A stretch of DNA of 64,000 nt from Pyrocephalus nanus (Eukaryota > Chordata > Aves > Passeriformes > Tyrannidae): assembly GCA_038380795.1 (NCBI GenBank), contig CM076266.1, forward strand, positions 32,128,145 through 32,192,144. Direction: 5' to 3'. The translations under genes and the position numbers were made by a program. Below the pieces are notes generated by a model. It worked only from the letters and a program-made list of their open reading frames with translations, had not been told where the DNA came from and did no database searches. Below, one piece after another: positions 13,601 to 28,600 of the stretch. The stretch's first letter is position 1. Every line of letters begins with the position of its first letter.

Positions 13601-16600
13601 TGTCCTTTTCAAGTGTTGGATTCTTGCCTATAAATGCCAATCTGCTGAAGTATTTTCAAGCCTATGGCAATGTTTCTCAACACATTTGCGAAGGATTTCA
13701 CATAAGATGCTGCCTAATTTAACTAACTGACTTTTAAGAGTTGGGTTTTAATTTTTAATCTTCAAGAGCATGCAATTATCATAATTACTGCAGGAATATG
13801 CAATTTTAAGTATTGGGCTAGGTACTAAAAATTTCCATTAATGCAAATCTGTTTTATTAAGCATGTATGAAATGGAACAACAAGAAATATAAAGTGGCAA
13901 AAAGTACTTTGGTATTGGTTAGCTTTGAGTTTTGGTCAGGTTTCTTTTAGACCTAAAATAAAATTTAAGGAATTTCTTTCAGTTGCTGTTCTCTGTTAAT
14001 TCTGAAATACTTTCCAAAGAAGTCCCCAACTTTGGAAATACCTAGTTACGATTAAACTTTAATATCTCAAATGAGAGTAAGGATTAAATCAACTGAGAAA
14101 TTCTGGAATACATGTACAGTGTATTTTCCCCAGAAAAATAAACTTCCAAATGAAATGCATCTTTCTCGTACATTTGAGAGAAAGGCATTTGTGTTGATTT
14201 TTACCATTGTGGTTTGTTATAATTACTTTTTGCCTCTTTGTAGACACTATGTGGAGCTGAGAAGTTCGTTTCTGCCCACAGATGCAGATGTTCTTTTTCT
14301 TAGGAATGCTTGGGGTTTTTTGTTAATAATTAAAATAAATTTTTGTAAGTGCAGATAAATGCCTAGTATTTTGGAGTTTTGAAGTTTTTTAAATTGCCAA
14401 ATCTTTTTAATATCTTATCTGGTTGAACTAACTTATGTATGCTTGGGTTTGTATTTACATTTATAGAATATCTGTGTACTCCAGATGCAAACATTGACCT
14501 ACATTTATTTATGGACCTAATCATATGTATGTAGGGAATTCAAATCACTACTCCAACAAGTAGTATTTCAAAATTACTACTTGGAGTAGTAGTATTGAAA
14601 TGTATCAATGAAGTGGTCTTGGTTGATGTTAAGCATATTTCTTCTGTTCCTTGTTTTGAATATCATAAAACAGATTTGCCTTTAGACAGCATTTAGATAA
14701 AATGGTTTGCAAAGTTATTTTTTTAGTATCTAGCCCATATACAACAATACCTAGCCAGCTTTAAAAAATGTGGCTAACCTACTTGATTATATTTGAAATA
14801 CTGCTTAATTGGAATAGATAATATTCTCATTTATGTTTTTAACTGTTATGATTTAATCTGGGTTATGAAATAGCTAATTTGTGCCGGCAATAGGCACTGG
14901 CAGTGATGTGTAGCCCATAGTTTTGAACTAGCTAGAATCCTTTAGTGTACAGTTTGACGAGTTTCATCTCACCTATTTAGGCTTTTTGGTGGTTTGATAC
15001 TTGACATCCAAAGGAAAGCACCTTTTTTCTTGAGTGACTTCAAGGATGCATTAAGCCTGCAGTGCCTGGCCTCGATTCTTTTCCTATACTGTGCCTGTAT
15101 GTCTCCTGTAATCACTTTTGGAGGGCTCCTGGGAGAAGCTACACAAGGCAGAATAGTGAGTACAAAGAATGGTAGTGGCCAGGCTTTTAGACCTTCAGAG
15201 GCAAGTCACTGTGTGCATTTGTCTCATTTATTTATACTTGTATTTGAAGAATTTACCCACAGCACTTGATTAGCCTGCCCCAAAGCAGATCTTCCCCAAA
15301 AGGTAATTGCTGTGGAAAATGTGGGGAACCCATGTGAACAGGAGAAGATGCACAGTGGAGGTAAACAATGTTTATCCTGCCTTATTGGATGAATGGCTTC
15401 ATGAATTGAGAAAAGGCTTGCATTGCCTTCTTTTTGGCTACTTAAAAGTAATGAACAGCAGTAAAGGTGCACCATCCCACTAGGCCTACTTTAGGCAAAG
15501 TCAGAGGCTCAAGGTGGATAGCCAAGAACGTGTACTGGCCTTGAGTAGTAGGCCTATGAGGATGATAATCCTGCGATGTATGGCGAGCAGTCCATTGTGT
15601 GTTTATGTAATGGACAGGATATGTATGTGCTTGCACTAAAGGTATGTTGGTCACAATAAAATCAAGTGTCCAAGGTTTATGAGCAGAAAATACTCTTCAT
15701 TGTAAATGACTTGAATATAAATCATGTCCTTACAAAATTTTGGTAGTGTTATATAACATAATACCAGCACCTTTTTCACCACAATATCATTGTACTTCTT
15801 GAGTTTTTGGAGCAGGGAAAAATTACTTAATATCAGCAATGTTAATAACTCAGTGTCAATTGGCTTATGAGTAAACTAGTTTGAAGTGTATTTTCTGTTT
15901 TTAAATCTATCACAAAGAAACAAGGCTTTGTCCTTTCAGGGGAGGGAAGCATGTATTCAGACATGTCCTTTATAAATTTTAAGATTCTGGTAAAGCTTTT
16001 ACTGATATAAAATTCTTCTTGATACTTGGATGAAGTTTTAAAACTTGTATTGTGTTGAAATTTCGTTAACTCTTCTGTCTCTTTCAAGTATGTCCGTTGA
16101 CTCATAGTTTTGTTAATTGATGTAGCACTTCAAGCTGATAGAAAATACAGAAATAAATTGTATCTTTTCTGCGTGCTGGTATCACCTCTCTAAATGTAGG
16201 AATTATTATCAGAATGTCAGTGTAAATTTTGAATTTACAACATGTATAATTATGAAAATATACACCTTTTAAAACTTGATTCTTAAACACCTTCTTTCTT
16301 TTAGCTATCTGGAATTGTTTGCGGGTTTGTTCCTGCCTTCAGATACTTGGTGTGCATCATTGAATAAAACATTTAGTTACTGCACACACATGTTCAAGCA
16401 CAGTAGCTGATACTGTAAGGTACACAGTTTGTCTTTGAAACCTTCCCTCACATTCTCAGAGGTCATCACGTCCACAGTACTCCTCTCCCTGCCACCCTGA
16501 CTGAGAGCCCCAAGGTTAATGCATTGACTAATCAAAAGCACTAATTCAAAGGTAATAGAACAAGAGACTGGGATTATATCTTTTTCTCTAGTATAATGAA

Positions 16601-19600
16601 CAAAGGACTCATTTTCTTTTTTAATAACCCCAGTTCAGCAAACCATTTTGACCGTTTTCAGATGCTTTCCTGAATTGGAGCTCAAGATTGCACAGATACT
16701 GCTTTCCTAGGCTTGCATAATTGCATAATAACAAACGCTTAAAAATTTCATCAGGAATCCTGTAATTCCATTACAGGAATCTGTAATCCATGACTCCTTA
16801 TAGTGGTAGGTGGTTTAGTTAAGTATTTTCAAAATGAAATTTAGTATAATTTTAGTATTTAAAATTCCTGCCCCTCTCTTGAGGTGCGTTCTTAACTGGG
16901 CTTTTTTTTTAGGAGATAATGTTATAGTAAAACATTTAATTCAAGAAATGAAGTAGTTATCTTAATTCAGTGAAAGAAATGCATTACCAGGTGGGACATT
17001 GGTTTACTGCTCATCTATTTTTGGTGTCATGTATACATAAACCAGTATTGTTCAGTAATTTCCCCTGCACCTCCGCTTGTCAGTTTGTTTTTTCCTTTGT
17101 AATGCTTGGTTGACTGATGCAGGTTTGATACGGCAGGCCGTATCATGTTTTGGCACAGGTATGTTGCAATATATATATATATCAATTTTCTTTACAGAAA
17201 CAGATAATTCTTCCCATAAACTATATAATTGTTAGTATGCTTTTCTTCCATAGCTAGCAGGACTAGTAACTTGTTCTAGTTGGATGGCTTTATGTTTCTC
17301 AGGAGTGAAGCTTTCAAAATCTTTTGTCCATGGTATTGTTACTGCAAAACTGTGTTAAGTTATTCTTGTCTCAAACATCAATATTAATTGCAATGTGTTT
17401 TTTTACATCTTGTCTTGTTTCTAAGTTAATGCATCTTAAGGCTGTATTTATGCAGATGTGATGCTAAATGTTAACCTGAAAGGCAGCATAGTTATAGCAG
17501 TTTCTTTTCCCCCAAACAGAGTGCAATAGAGTCTCTCTTTGGAGCCTCATTAACTGGGATTGCCTATTCTCTCTTTGCCGGGCAACCTCTTACTATCTTG
17601 GGAAGCACCGGACCAGTTCTAGTATTTGAAAAAATATTATTTAAATTTTGCAGGTAAGTAACGTTTGTATTAGCCTGATGCATTTTTTGACTTTCTAGCC
17701 TGTTAGAATAGCTGTAATTGAAAACATATGTGCATTAAATGTGTGTTTGTCCATGATGATAAATGCAGTGGCAAGAGACTGAGAAATTTATATAGTTTGG
17801 GAAAGCTGTGAGGCACTGATGAAGCTAAATGAGAAAGTCAGTGACAATCTAGGACTTAATGTTATATTCTGGCTGTATGAACGTGTTGGTTTTGGCTCTG
17901 CAGGAGTAAGCAAGGATTGATCAGCAGATCAGTCTAGGAGAAACCATCTGGGGTAGTTCTGGAGAGGTCATCCCTGTGATGCTTCCCAAGCTAGGTAGTT
18001 GCACTGTCAGTCCTAGAAACACCTTTACATGTTGCTTTGCTTTGATGGAAGATGAGACAAAAGAAGTTTCTGCTTCCTTCAGAGCTAACATCAAGGATGA
18101 GAAAAGTGATGAATATCTCTTGAGCTTGGCCTCAGTATCTGTTTTCCAATAGAATATAGTATTTATGATTTTTGGCTCAGTTAATACTTTTTGTTTCTTT
18201 GTTCACACAGGGATTACGATCTTTCCTACCTCTCCCTGCGAACTAGCATTGGTCTGTGGACTGCATTTCTATGCATTGTGCTTGTAGCCACTGATGCCAG
18301 CAGCCTTGTGTGCTACATCACTCGATTTACTGAGGAAGCTTTTGCAGCCCTTATATGCATCATATTTATTTATGAGGCATTGGAAAAGCTTTTTCATTTG
18401 GGAGAAGTATATGCCTTCAATATGCACAATGACTTGAATAAACTGACTTTATATTCGTAAGTACCAAGTTTCTATCTGTTAATGAAATAAATAGGAAAAT
18501 ATAGAGACATACCATTTACTAACTAGCAATGGGTGCCTCTTCCAGGAAGGATAGGAGGAATGCTGGGGGTGGTATGGGCATGAGAAACCTCAGAAAAATT
18601 CAGGATGCAGCGGAATTGAATTTTCTGCATTAGCTATGGGTAGTTGGAAGGGCTGAGGGGCTGTGACAAAGTCTGCTTTAACAGCAGCTTTACTAAAGGT
18701 CAGAACAGGAGTTCTGCCTTGCTACTTCTAGAAATCAAAGCTTATAATACAGTTTCATGAAAGAGGAGGAGCTGGATTACCAGCTCATACCTGCCAGAAG
18801 GAGATTTTGCTCACTGTTGCTGAGAGAAGCTGCTCATTTCACATAGCTTAAATGAAATCAAAAGTGAAGCTGTTCTTTGATTCATCAACAACACAAAATT
18901 AAATGTTTATCAGTGATCCATACATTCAAGATCAGTATCAGTAATACAGCAGATAAACCACACTTGGAGACACTTAAGAAATACTAGTAAGAACCTACAC
19001 ATTTTTAAATTGTCTTCTGTTACTAATCCCCAAAAGTTCTAATTGCACCCACACCAATATTTACCCTCCTGCCCCAAACATGTGGATTACAGTCTCGCAT
19101 ACCATCTTTGAGGAGTACAGGTTTCTCTGCTAATCCCCCCCTCCTGCTGGACATGTGCATCTTCCAGTTTTAGTTGTACCTGTGTGGTCACAGTGGTGGT
19201 GAGGGAGCCCCCAAGCAAGGTCACGTCCATACACCTGAGGTGGAAGTTCCTGCTTGTTGCACTGGGCAGTCACTCCCTAGCTGAGGAACAGAGTACTCAC
19301 TGTCTCACTGGGCAGCTGCTCTGCCTGGCCAAGGCAGAGCTCATCTTGCACACAGAGTGACTCCTGGCAGGGTTTTAACGATTTTGTTTCTACTCCAAGA
19401 TCTCTTCTCACTTTTAACAAACATTGATGCTTCTTTGGTACTTTTTTCAGGATGAAAAGGCAAACAACCTCTCAGACTGCTTCTTGTATTCTGTTAGCAG
19501 ACATGACAAAAACATGACATTTGCACTCACTTTCTTGTCTTAACAGCTTTTAAGACCAGGTCCTGTTGCCAGGAGTGGGCCATGGGAGTATGTTCACTTC

Positions 19601-22600
19601 ACAATTTCCCTTTATTTACTGGCTGATCATCCCTCTGTTTAAATGGCTCTGGGGCCTCACTGGACTCCTATGTGAGCACATTAAATTCACTAATAAGGCA
19701 GAAATTGCTCTATAGGTCTTCTGGCCCTCTCAAACTGATTGTGTTTTGCCACAGGTAGGCCATGAGGCTGGAGAGAAGGTGTGATGTTTCTTTGGTTTAT
19801 CTCTGTGAGGTATCACATGTCTTTCAGGATGTGCCACAGTGTTCAGCTTTGATTTGTTACGTATTTTTTTCTATCACAAAGGTGTAGGAGATCCAGCCTT
19901 TTACAATTGCTTTTTGTCTCTCTTCTTTTTTTGCCCTCTCTACCCCCAGTGGTGAAGAGTGTGCAGAACAAGCATGCTTATTTTATCTAAATGAGCTGCA
20001 AGGCAATCTCAATACTCTTACATTTTCTGGTTTTTTTTCCTTACTCTTTCTGGATTTCCACTTATCTACTTGATGGCATCCTTTATCTTCATTGCAGTTG
20101 TTGAGAAATTTGTTTTGTCAGTCTTCCCTTTCAGCATCCTTGTTTACGTTACTGCCTTGACCAACAATTAAATATGCTTTCTTTTGTTCTCACTGTACTT
20201 ATGGTTGCAATTCCTTTCTCGCCTGATGATTCTGTGTTTGCAACTACCTTGTATGAATTACTGCTTTTCAGTCCTCTCCTCTTTCCTTTTGCAGTTACTC
20301 TAGGATTCAGTTAACAAAATACCTTTACTTACTATTTTCCCAGAACATTGTGCTTTGCAAATCTAGGTTCTTTTTGCCTATGCACATTTAGTGGTTTTTT
20401 TGTTTGTTTTTTTTTTTTTTTCCTTGTTTACCTTCACACCATCAAATGCAAATTTGCTCTTCCATGATTCTATGGGTTTTTTTTTTAGTGTCTTGGTGAA
20501 TCTCATAGAGAAGGAGACTCATTTCTTGCTTATTACCTGTTTCTCTTTTTCTACATAAATGTTTACCTGTTAAGCTTACCATTTGGTGTACTTTAATTTT
20601 ATTTGAAAATATCCTGTTACATCAAAATTGTACTTGGTTTTGGTTTTTTTTATTATTTTTTATTTGATGTGTACTTCTGTCAATCTGTCTGACAGAAAGG
20701 CTTCTGGTCCAAGTTCACAAAACACTGCATGTAGGGAGGGACATTTTTACTCCTACAAAAATGTTGCTTAAAAAAACACGTATACAATTGCTTTAAACCC
20801 AAGCAATGTATGCATTTACATCTTCAGTTAGCTCACTACATACTCAAAAATACTTAGGGTGACTGGATTTGGCCATGTAGGTCAGAAGGTGTGCAAATAC
20901 AAGATAAATGGCTAACTACCAGAACTTTAGAACAGACAGAAGAAAATCCTAGAGGCTAAGGGCACAGTCTGGTTTGAAAAGGATTTAAAGGAGTTGTTGA
21001 AATGTAGTCATCTAAACCGGTTTTTAAAATTAAATGTTTTCAATATCTCTGTTTCCTCTTACGTTAGTATGAAGAATAATTGAAGTTTCACTCATTGTGG
21101 TATGTTATGCTGTATAGAAGTCTAAAAACCTTCATTGGTACACAGTCATAGAAAACTATTTGTGCCAAGTTTGTTGAATTATTTAAAAATAACACAATAT
21201 TTGTTAGTATAGGGTTGTTGGAAAGTGGAGTAATTTGGATTTTTGTCTTCATCTGTTACAATATGTAGAAGTCCACATATGTTTTGTATCTCATTTTGTT
21301 TTCAGGTGCTTTTATTTTTAAAAACTAGCAGATCAGTCACATAGTTAAATCAGTATCTTACCTGCTTCTCATTCTTTAAAATACATAATTTGGGAGGTTT
21401 TTTTATATTATTTGTTAAACCTCCTCAGCAGTTGTCTCTTTGATTCTTTCTTTCCCCCACCATGCCAGTAGTTCACATGATGGAAGGAGAAGCCTTGTAC
21501 TCTGCTTCTTTCATAGAAGGTTGGGATAAACTCTGGCTTAAACTCTTCAGGATTTTTGAATTTACTGCAAATTGCTGCATTTTTGCACATACAGCTTAAA
21601 AGCAGGAAAACTAATTTTTTTTTTCTTCCCTTCAGATGTGTGTGTTCTGAGCCTGAGAAACCAAGCAATGAAACACTGCGTGTGTGGAGGAGTATGAATA
21701 AATCTCGGGAAGATATAGCATGGAGCAACCTTACAGTTTCTGTGAGTATCTGAGATCTGTATATATATATATATATATATTCGTGTGTATGTATGTATAA
21801 AAAAATATCTGCACAGTACCACTCTGATTAATATTTTTTCATTTGATTTCTTTGAAGGTTTTATTTGAGCCTGGATTGTTTTCCTTAAAACTGTATTTTT
21901 GAACCCTCTCATTCCTTTCATAAGGCTTTAAACAGTCATTGTAGAGGTTTTGATGAACAAGTCCAGGACAATAAATACTAATATTTTAATAAATGCTAAT
22001 AGTAATGCTAAAATAATCTGTTTTAGGTAGCCACTGGTAGGCAGCACAGTTGTTTTTCTGAAGTGCAGGTGAATATGATGAAGTGAATAATCAGGACCTT
22101 GGTTTCTTCCATTTCGTGGAAAGGATGAACAAATGTTTTTAAGATAATGTGAAGATGGAATCTGCAGTAAAAATATGGTAGCAAACATGTTTGATTAGTT
22201 TGTTGGACACTGGTATAGCTACAAGAGAATCAAAGTAACTACCTAAATACTGATTGGAAGAAAATAATTATTTGAAATTGAATATAACTATTTGGAACAA
22301 TCTTGAAAGCATTACCTTATGAAGTGGACATTTTATACCAGTATCTGATTTTGTGAGTAGGTGAAGTTACCATGTGGAAATGCACTGGGAGGCTTTAGGG
22401 AGAAACACTTTTGCTGATTAGTAATTCCTTTGGTGGTGTGCAGTGGACTAAATGCAGCTGTAAACAGCCACTTTGTGTATCCTGGCATCTTGTTTCCACA
22501 TAAATTTTCAATGATTTGGATCTGCTATTTTGTATTGCATCTGCTAGCTCTGTGCGCCCACTTTAGCCATCTGAGGCTACTAAAGCAGCAGCAGCAATCT

Positions 22601-25600
22601 GTATATGGGCTCTCATTGTGTCTAAGCCTAGACATTCACACTGAAAGTAGGTGTTTTCCACAGCAAAAGTACTATGCTAAAACCTCAGTGCTTTACTTGG
22701 GCTTTAGTGGTGCTGTTTTCTGTGTACCCTCAATGGCTTCTAGTTTACCATAATCACTTGGAATAACAGTTTCTCTTGGACTTAGTTTTTATATTTACTT
22801 TACATTTATTATATATTTTAAATGCCTTTTCATCCTCTAAATCATCTTTAGTCTTACCTGAGAGATGGAACTGATCAAGGATTTGATGGTGCTTATAATC
22901 AAAGTAGGTTGTTAACAAGAAGAATTTTTGTCATAAGTTACGTTTTCAAAAAATTACTCTGTTTTAAGACTAGGTTGTGGCAGTGCTGCTTCCAACTATA
23001 TGATTTATTGGCTTGTTGATTCCTTGTACCTCCACGTGTCTTTAACTTTTTGCTTTGCATTTCAGTAAGCCTTTCGGATAGGGATCATCTGACTTGCTTT
23101 TCTTTTTTTTTATTCAAATCTATTATTTACCATGCATTTCTACTGTGCTAGAAACTTTATTCTTACGGTTGGATTAATCTTATCTTACAAACTCTGTTTG
23201 TTTTCCTTAACTGTATCAGAACAAAACAAAATCATCAATAAAGAGGTGGTAGAAACTGAGGAGATGGTTTTTTTATGTCCGTTAGCTTGAAAGTTGATGT
23301 TGGATCTTCTGCTTTTCCTGGGCTTAGTCCTTAGTCTTTATTTTATATACATTCTATCTTGCAATGCTTTGAAAAACAGACTAGAAATGATGTGATTATG
23401 AAGAAATTGTTTCTTCTTGGGCATCTCCCAACATTTTGGCATCCTGAAATAATCAGTGGTGGCTACTGTGGCTTTCGTAGAACAGACAGCACACATTTTT
23501 GGCATTTCAGGGTAGGTAGTGATAAAGGAAAGAATCCCATTTTTGGGGATTGTGGATGTTCTCAAATGTGTTTTGTATAGAAAAGTTACAAGCTTGATTG
23601 AATATGCTAAGTGAATAAAACAAAAACATTTAAAGAGGTTTCTCTTTGCAGGAATGTTTAAAATTTCATGGTGTGTTTCGTGGATCAGCTTGTGGCCATC
23701 ATGGACCATATATTCCAGATGTTCTCTTCTGGTCTGTCATACTATTCTTTACAACATTTTTCCTCTCCTCTTTCCTTAAGAAATTCAAGACTAAACGCTA
23801 TTTCCCAACTAAGGTAATTCTGATTAATTCTGTTATCTTGTGATAAATACCTTAATATAACTTAAATTGAATTTTTTATTGAGATGCTTATTTTAGGACA
23901 GAAAAGGAAATTAAACCCCAAAAATTAGCCAATAATTGCAAAAATGAAGACATTAGGGGAGAGATATTGGCTGTAGAAAATTCAGTTCTTACTCTGTACT
24001 TTGGTATAGTTGTAACAACATTGAAAGACCTAAGCAGTCCATCTCCCCATATTAATGGGGATTGCCAGATATCACTGGGAGAGATAATACTGCTGCAGTT
24101 TTCCTCACTTACCATACAAAACAATTGCTTGCTTGTATGTATGTAAAGTTCTGAGTGGTTCCTAGGGGATTGCATTTTCTAATAGGGGCTAATATTTTTC
24201 TTGTAGGAGAATGAAGTGGTTAGATCTTCTATAAACCTCAGCCTACCCCTGCAATGTGTTCCTTATGTTTAATAAAATTAAATAATAATAATCTGAATGT
24301 ATTGCAAATTATCTGCCTCCTATCGATTCAAACATCAAATATATGAATATTGATTTCAGAACTCTTCAGTAATGTTACTGACTTAAACTACGAGAAACTA
24401 GCTGTGATGGCTCAGTCTCCTAGTAGGGTTGAGGGGGGACAGGAAGATGATGAGGGAGTTATTTTAAGTAATTTGCCTCCTGCAGTAGACCACTTTTAAA
24501 TGAGGTAATCAGATGAACAGAATTATAAGATAATTGGATGTACAGAATGTTTGTCTTATGCAGCTTCCTTTGCTGGCAGGTGACTTAGTATGAAAAAAAA
24601 CATAGAAAATATCTGTAATGTTCAGTGATGTAGTATAATATAGACAGACTTCATTTTTCATAGGGGAGAAATTGTCTTTCTGTACATGCAAACTGTAATG
24701 ATGAAAAAGCGAGACTTAACACAAGTCTTTCCTTTATAGGTGCGTTCTACCATCAGTGACTTTGCAGTATTTCTGACCATAGTAATCATGGTTTTGATTG
24801 ACTATTTTGTAGGAATACCTTCTCCTAAGCTCCTTGTTCCAGAGAAGTTTGAAGTAAGAAATAAAACCTTTTGAAAATGCTTGCAGTTTTATGGACAGTA
24901 GAACAATGGAGTTGTATAGAAACAGAAATGTCTCTTTTTTGCTTACAATGTAGTTGATCAAGTGGTCTCTTTTCTTTTTTTTGGATGTATGTCTCACCTG
25001 ACAGAAGAGACTGCTTTATATTTTAACTGAAAAGGAAGCATTCTTTTGTGCAAATGTACAAATATGAGGGATTGAATGGATTTGTTTTAATTTTTTCCAT
25101 ATAAATATCATGTTCACTTGTAACAGCTAAATCAGTCTTTTGATCAAAGCCATTGGAAAAAAATCTGAACGAATATTTAAGAAACTGATCTGTTGTTCAT
25201 TGAAGTTGTTTGCAGCAATAAAATCTGCATTCTATTTTAGTAATTTAATTCTTACTGTTTTGGGGGGTTTTTTACAGCCCACCCGAAAAGACCGAGGATG
25301 GTTCATAGATCCTCTGGGAAGCAACCCTTGGTGGACACTCTTAGTTGCTGCTGTTCCTGCTTTACTCTGTACTATTCTCATTTTCATGGATCAACAAATA
25401 ACAGCTGTTATTATAAACAGGAAAGAGCATAAACTGAAGGTAAAAGTCATTTTTCTGAAAGCCCAGTGTTGCATAAGTCAAGTTTATTTTAAATCAGATT
25501 AATTCTGCCAATTTGTGGAACATTAACAACAGCTACTAAATACATGTTTAACTTGACTAATAAAGAACAAATACAATTTTGTGGATCCTCTCAAACTATT

Positions 25601-28600
25601 TAACTTTTATAATAACAGATTATTTACCAGCTGAGTTGGAGATTTGGTATCATATAAATAGGAAGTTTATCAAGTTATTTATTTGCTTAATTTTACAGAA
25701 AGGCTGTGGTTATCATCTTGATCTCCTGATGGTTGGTGTTATGCTGGGGATATGTTCTCTCATGGGTTTACCGTGGTTTGTTGCTGCAACTGTCCTGTCT
25801 ATAAGTCACGTTAACAGCCTGAAAGTTGAATCTCAATGCTCAGCACCAGGAGAACAACCAAAGTTTTTGGGAATCCGGGAGCAGCGAGTGACAGGATTGA
25901 TGATTTTTGTGCTGATGGGGATGTCAGTGTTCATGACCTCTGTGTTAAAGGTAAAAGACAGTTTTTCCAAAATAGTTTCTTTGTGCTTTTGATTTTGTGA
26001 TTTAGTATTTAATAATGTTAGGAAGTTTTATTATGTTAAATAAAACATGCCTGGACCCATTCTTAAATTTCTTTTTTAGCAACAGATGTTAGTTGAATAG
26101 AAACAATGTGGGAGGATGTAAGAAACAAAATCTGAGAAAACTAGGAATGTAGTGAGTGGTAAAAAAAGCAACCTTTTTCTGTCATATCTGGTTTTCTTGC
26201 CAGCTCTTTATTAGTTTATTGGATTCATGTCACCTAAAAAACTGTAGTTTTTATATGAGTGCATAAATGGGGAGAGAAAGGGAGTGTGATAAAGATATAA
26301 AGTTACTTGAGCAGAAGTAATATGATACAGCAGAAGGAACATGACCATCTTTTAAACGGTAATCATCAGAAATTATATTGTTCACTTCTTAGCATCAGTT
26401 TATTAAACTTCATTTGATGCTTATAGTGTCAAGATTATCTTGTGCATCATCATGGTGTAATAGTGATTTTGCTGGTCGTATTTTAGCTTCAGATTACACT
26501 TTGTCTCCTAATTTATATCCCTAGTGGCCTTTCAAGGACTTTAGTGAACGAAAACTACTCAGTTCAGTTGGCTTTTTGCTCAGATTTTAATAAAATCTGT
26601 TCAACTTCTGCTTAGTTGTTTCAAATCCAGTAGTTAAAAGGGAGAAACAAAAGAACTGCTGCCTCTTTGTTGCCAGAGTATCAGATATTGCATCATTGCT
26701 AGCACCTTTATAGAACTTTGCAAAAGTCAGTGTAAAGATAGATCCTAAGCAATTTCAGAAGAAAAGTAGCTTCTTAAGTTTAGATAATGGGAAGGAATAA
26801 ACCTGTGAACACACAGCTATAGTTTAGTAATTAGAGTTATATAATATAAATTCTAAGTAGTTGACCATTTGTATGTGTTAAAGAATGTCAAAGTCTGAAA
26901 ACAATAAGGCCGTAGTAGTAACTAAAAATGTGTTCAGATTTGACAATCTCTGGTTGAAAAGCTACCAAGAACTTTGCTATATAATGCAAGTAATCAGAAA
27001 CAAAAGCAAAAATAATGAAATAGATTTATTGTTGCTCAAAAGCAAAAATTAAAAGTGCTGATTGCTGAAGCAAGATGTTTACCCTGTGTTTGAACAGCCG
27101 ATTCTTAGAAACTAGTGATTTTTTTATGGACCTGTGGTAATAGGAATGAAATAATTTCTCTTGGTTTTTATTAAATGTTTTTCCTTTTCAGTGTGAATGA
27201 GTGTTATTGTTCAGAAGAAGTAAGGAGAACAAAGCCTTGCATCTGTCAGTTGCTGTGCTTTCGTTCCGTTTGTGGATTTATACTGATTTAATGTAGTAGA
27301 AGTTAAAATATCAAATTATAGAACTTAGTGAAGACACTAGCCACACACACACACGCAGTAATGAATGCCTAAGGCATAGTTTTATTCCACACTGTTTAAT
27401 TAAAGGCTTTTGTTCAAGCTTGATAGCAGCAGTTTTTGTTAAGATTTCAAATTTTATGTTGGCCATTCTTTACTCAAAAGCTTCACTGCAGAGGTTTGAT
27501 GCAAGTGCCACTGAAATCAGTGGACAACTTTGTTATCTTAGTAGGCTTTAAATTATATTAAAAGATAAAATTATATTAAATTATATAAGATGTTTATTAT
27601 GTGTTATTATTTAAATTATTATAAATTTTATCTGTAGTAAGCTTTAGATTGATCTTATTGGAGCAAAATGTAGCTCTGAAAAATTAGCAGACTTTATAGC
27701 TCAGTTGGTATGGTGGGGTTTTTGTTTAGACTGCTCCAGAAATGCAAGATAAGTGATAAAAAGTAAAACTTCATATGGCAATTTCGTGAAGTTGTACAGA
27801 ATAGAGTAGTGTTAATGCAGTTCCTATCAAATTGCAACATAAAGCAGTACACTTTACATGAATACAAATCTCGGTTGCAACCTAGAAAATTGAGTGAATG
27901 GGCAGTCAAGACAGAACTGCTTTTTTAATCCTGGTGATAACCTTGCAAGTTCTAGATTTTTTTTGCTACTCAATGATGCATATATTTTCTCTATAAATAA
28001 AGTGCCTCAGCTTTTGCAGATTTCACTTCAGTAAAATATAAAGTAAAAAATAACTCGCCTGTGTCTTCCACTGAAATGGACTGCTATCTTACACTGTGTT
28101 GATTCCACTTTTAACTGTGGGTGTTTTTTCCTCCACAGTTTATTCCAATGCCAGTTTTGTATGGTGTATTTCTTTACATGGGAGTATCTTCATTAAAAGG
28201 CATTCAGGTAAAGTCTGATATTAATGAGCCATTTCGTTAACACTGAAAAGGAAACTGTAACACACTACATTATGTGAGCCACAATAACGTTAGTCCATAT
28301 TGTCTGAAAAGCATGTAGGATAATTTCCTACATGTCACTGTTGTTCTTACAGTATTGTGCCTTCACTTCTCAGTTCTTTCTAATATATTCCTTCAATAGT
28401 CTAGCAAAGAATCAAATTTTCTGAAATATTGTGGAATTTTTTATTATTAGTGTGAGGCGGGGAAAAACCCAACAAAATAGCCCCCAGTTCCACCCCCTTA
28501 AATATTCAGTGTCCTTCATTAATGTTTTTTTTGGAATTAGCTTACCTTTCTGTAGTCCCCTAAGAATGTTTATTTTCTTCTGGAGTGACATAAAATAATT

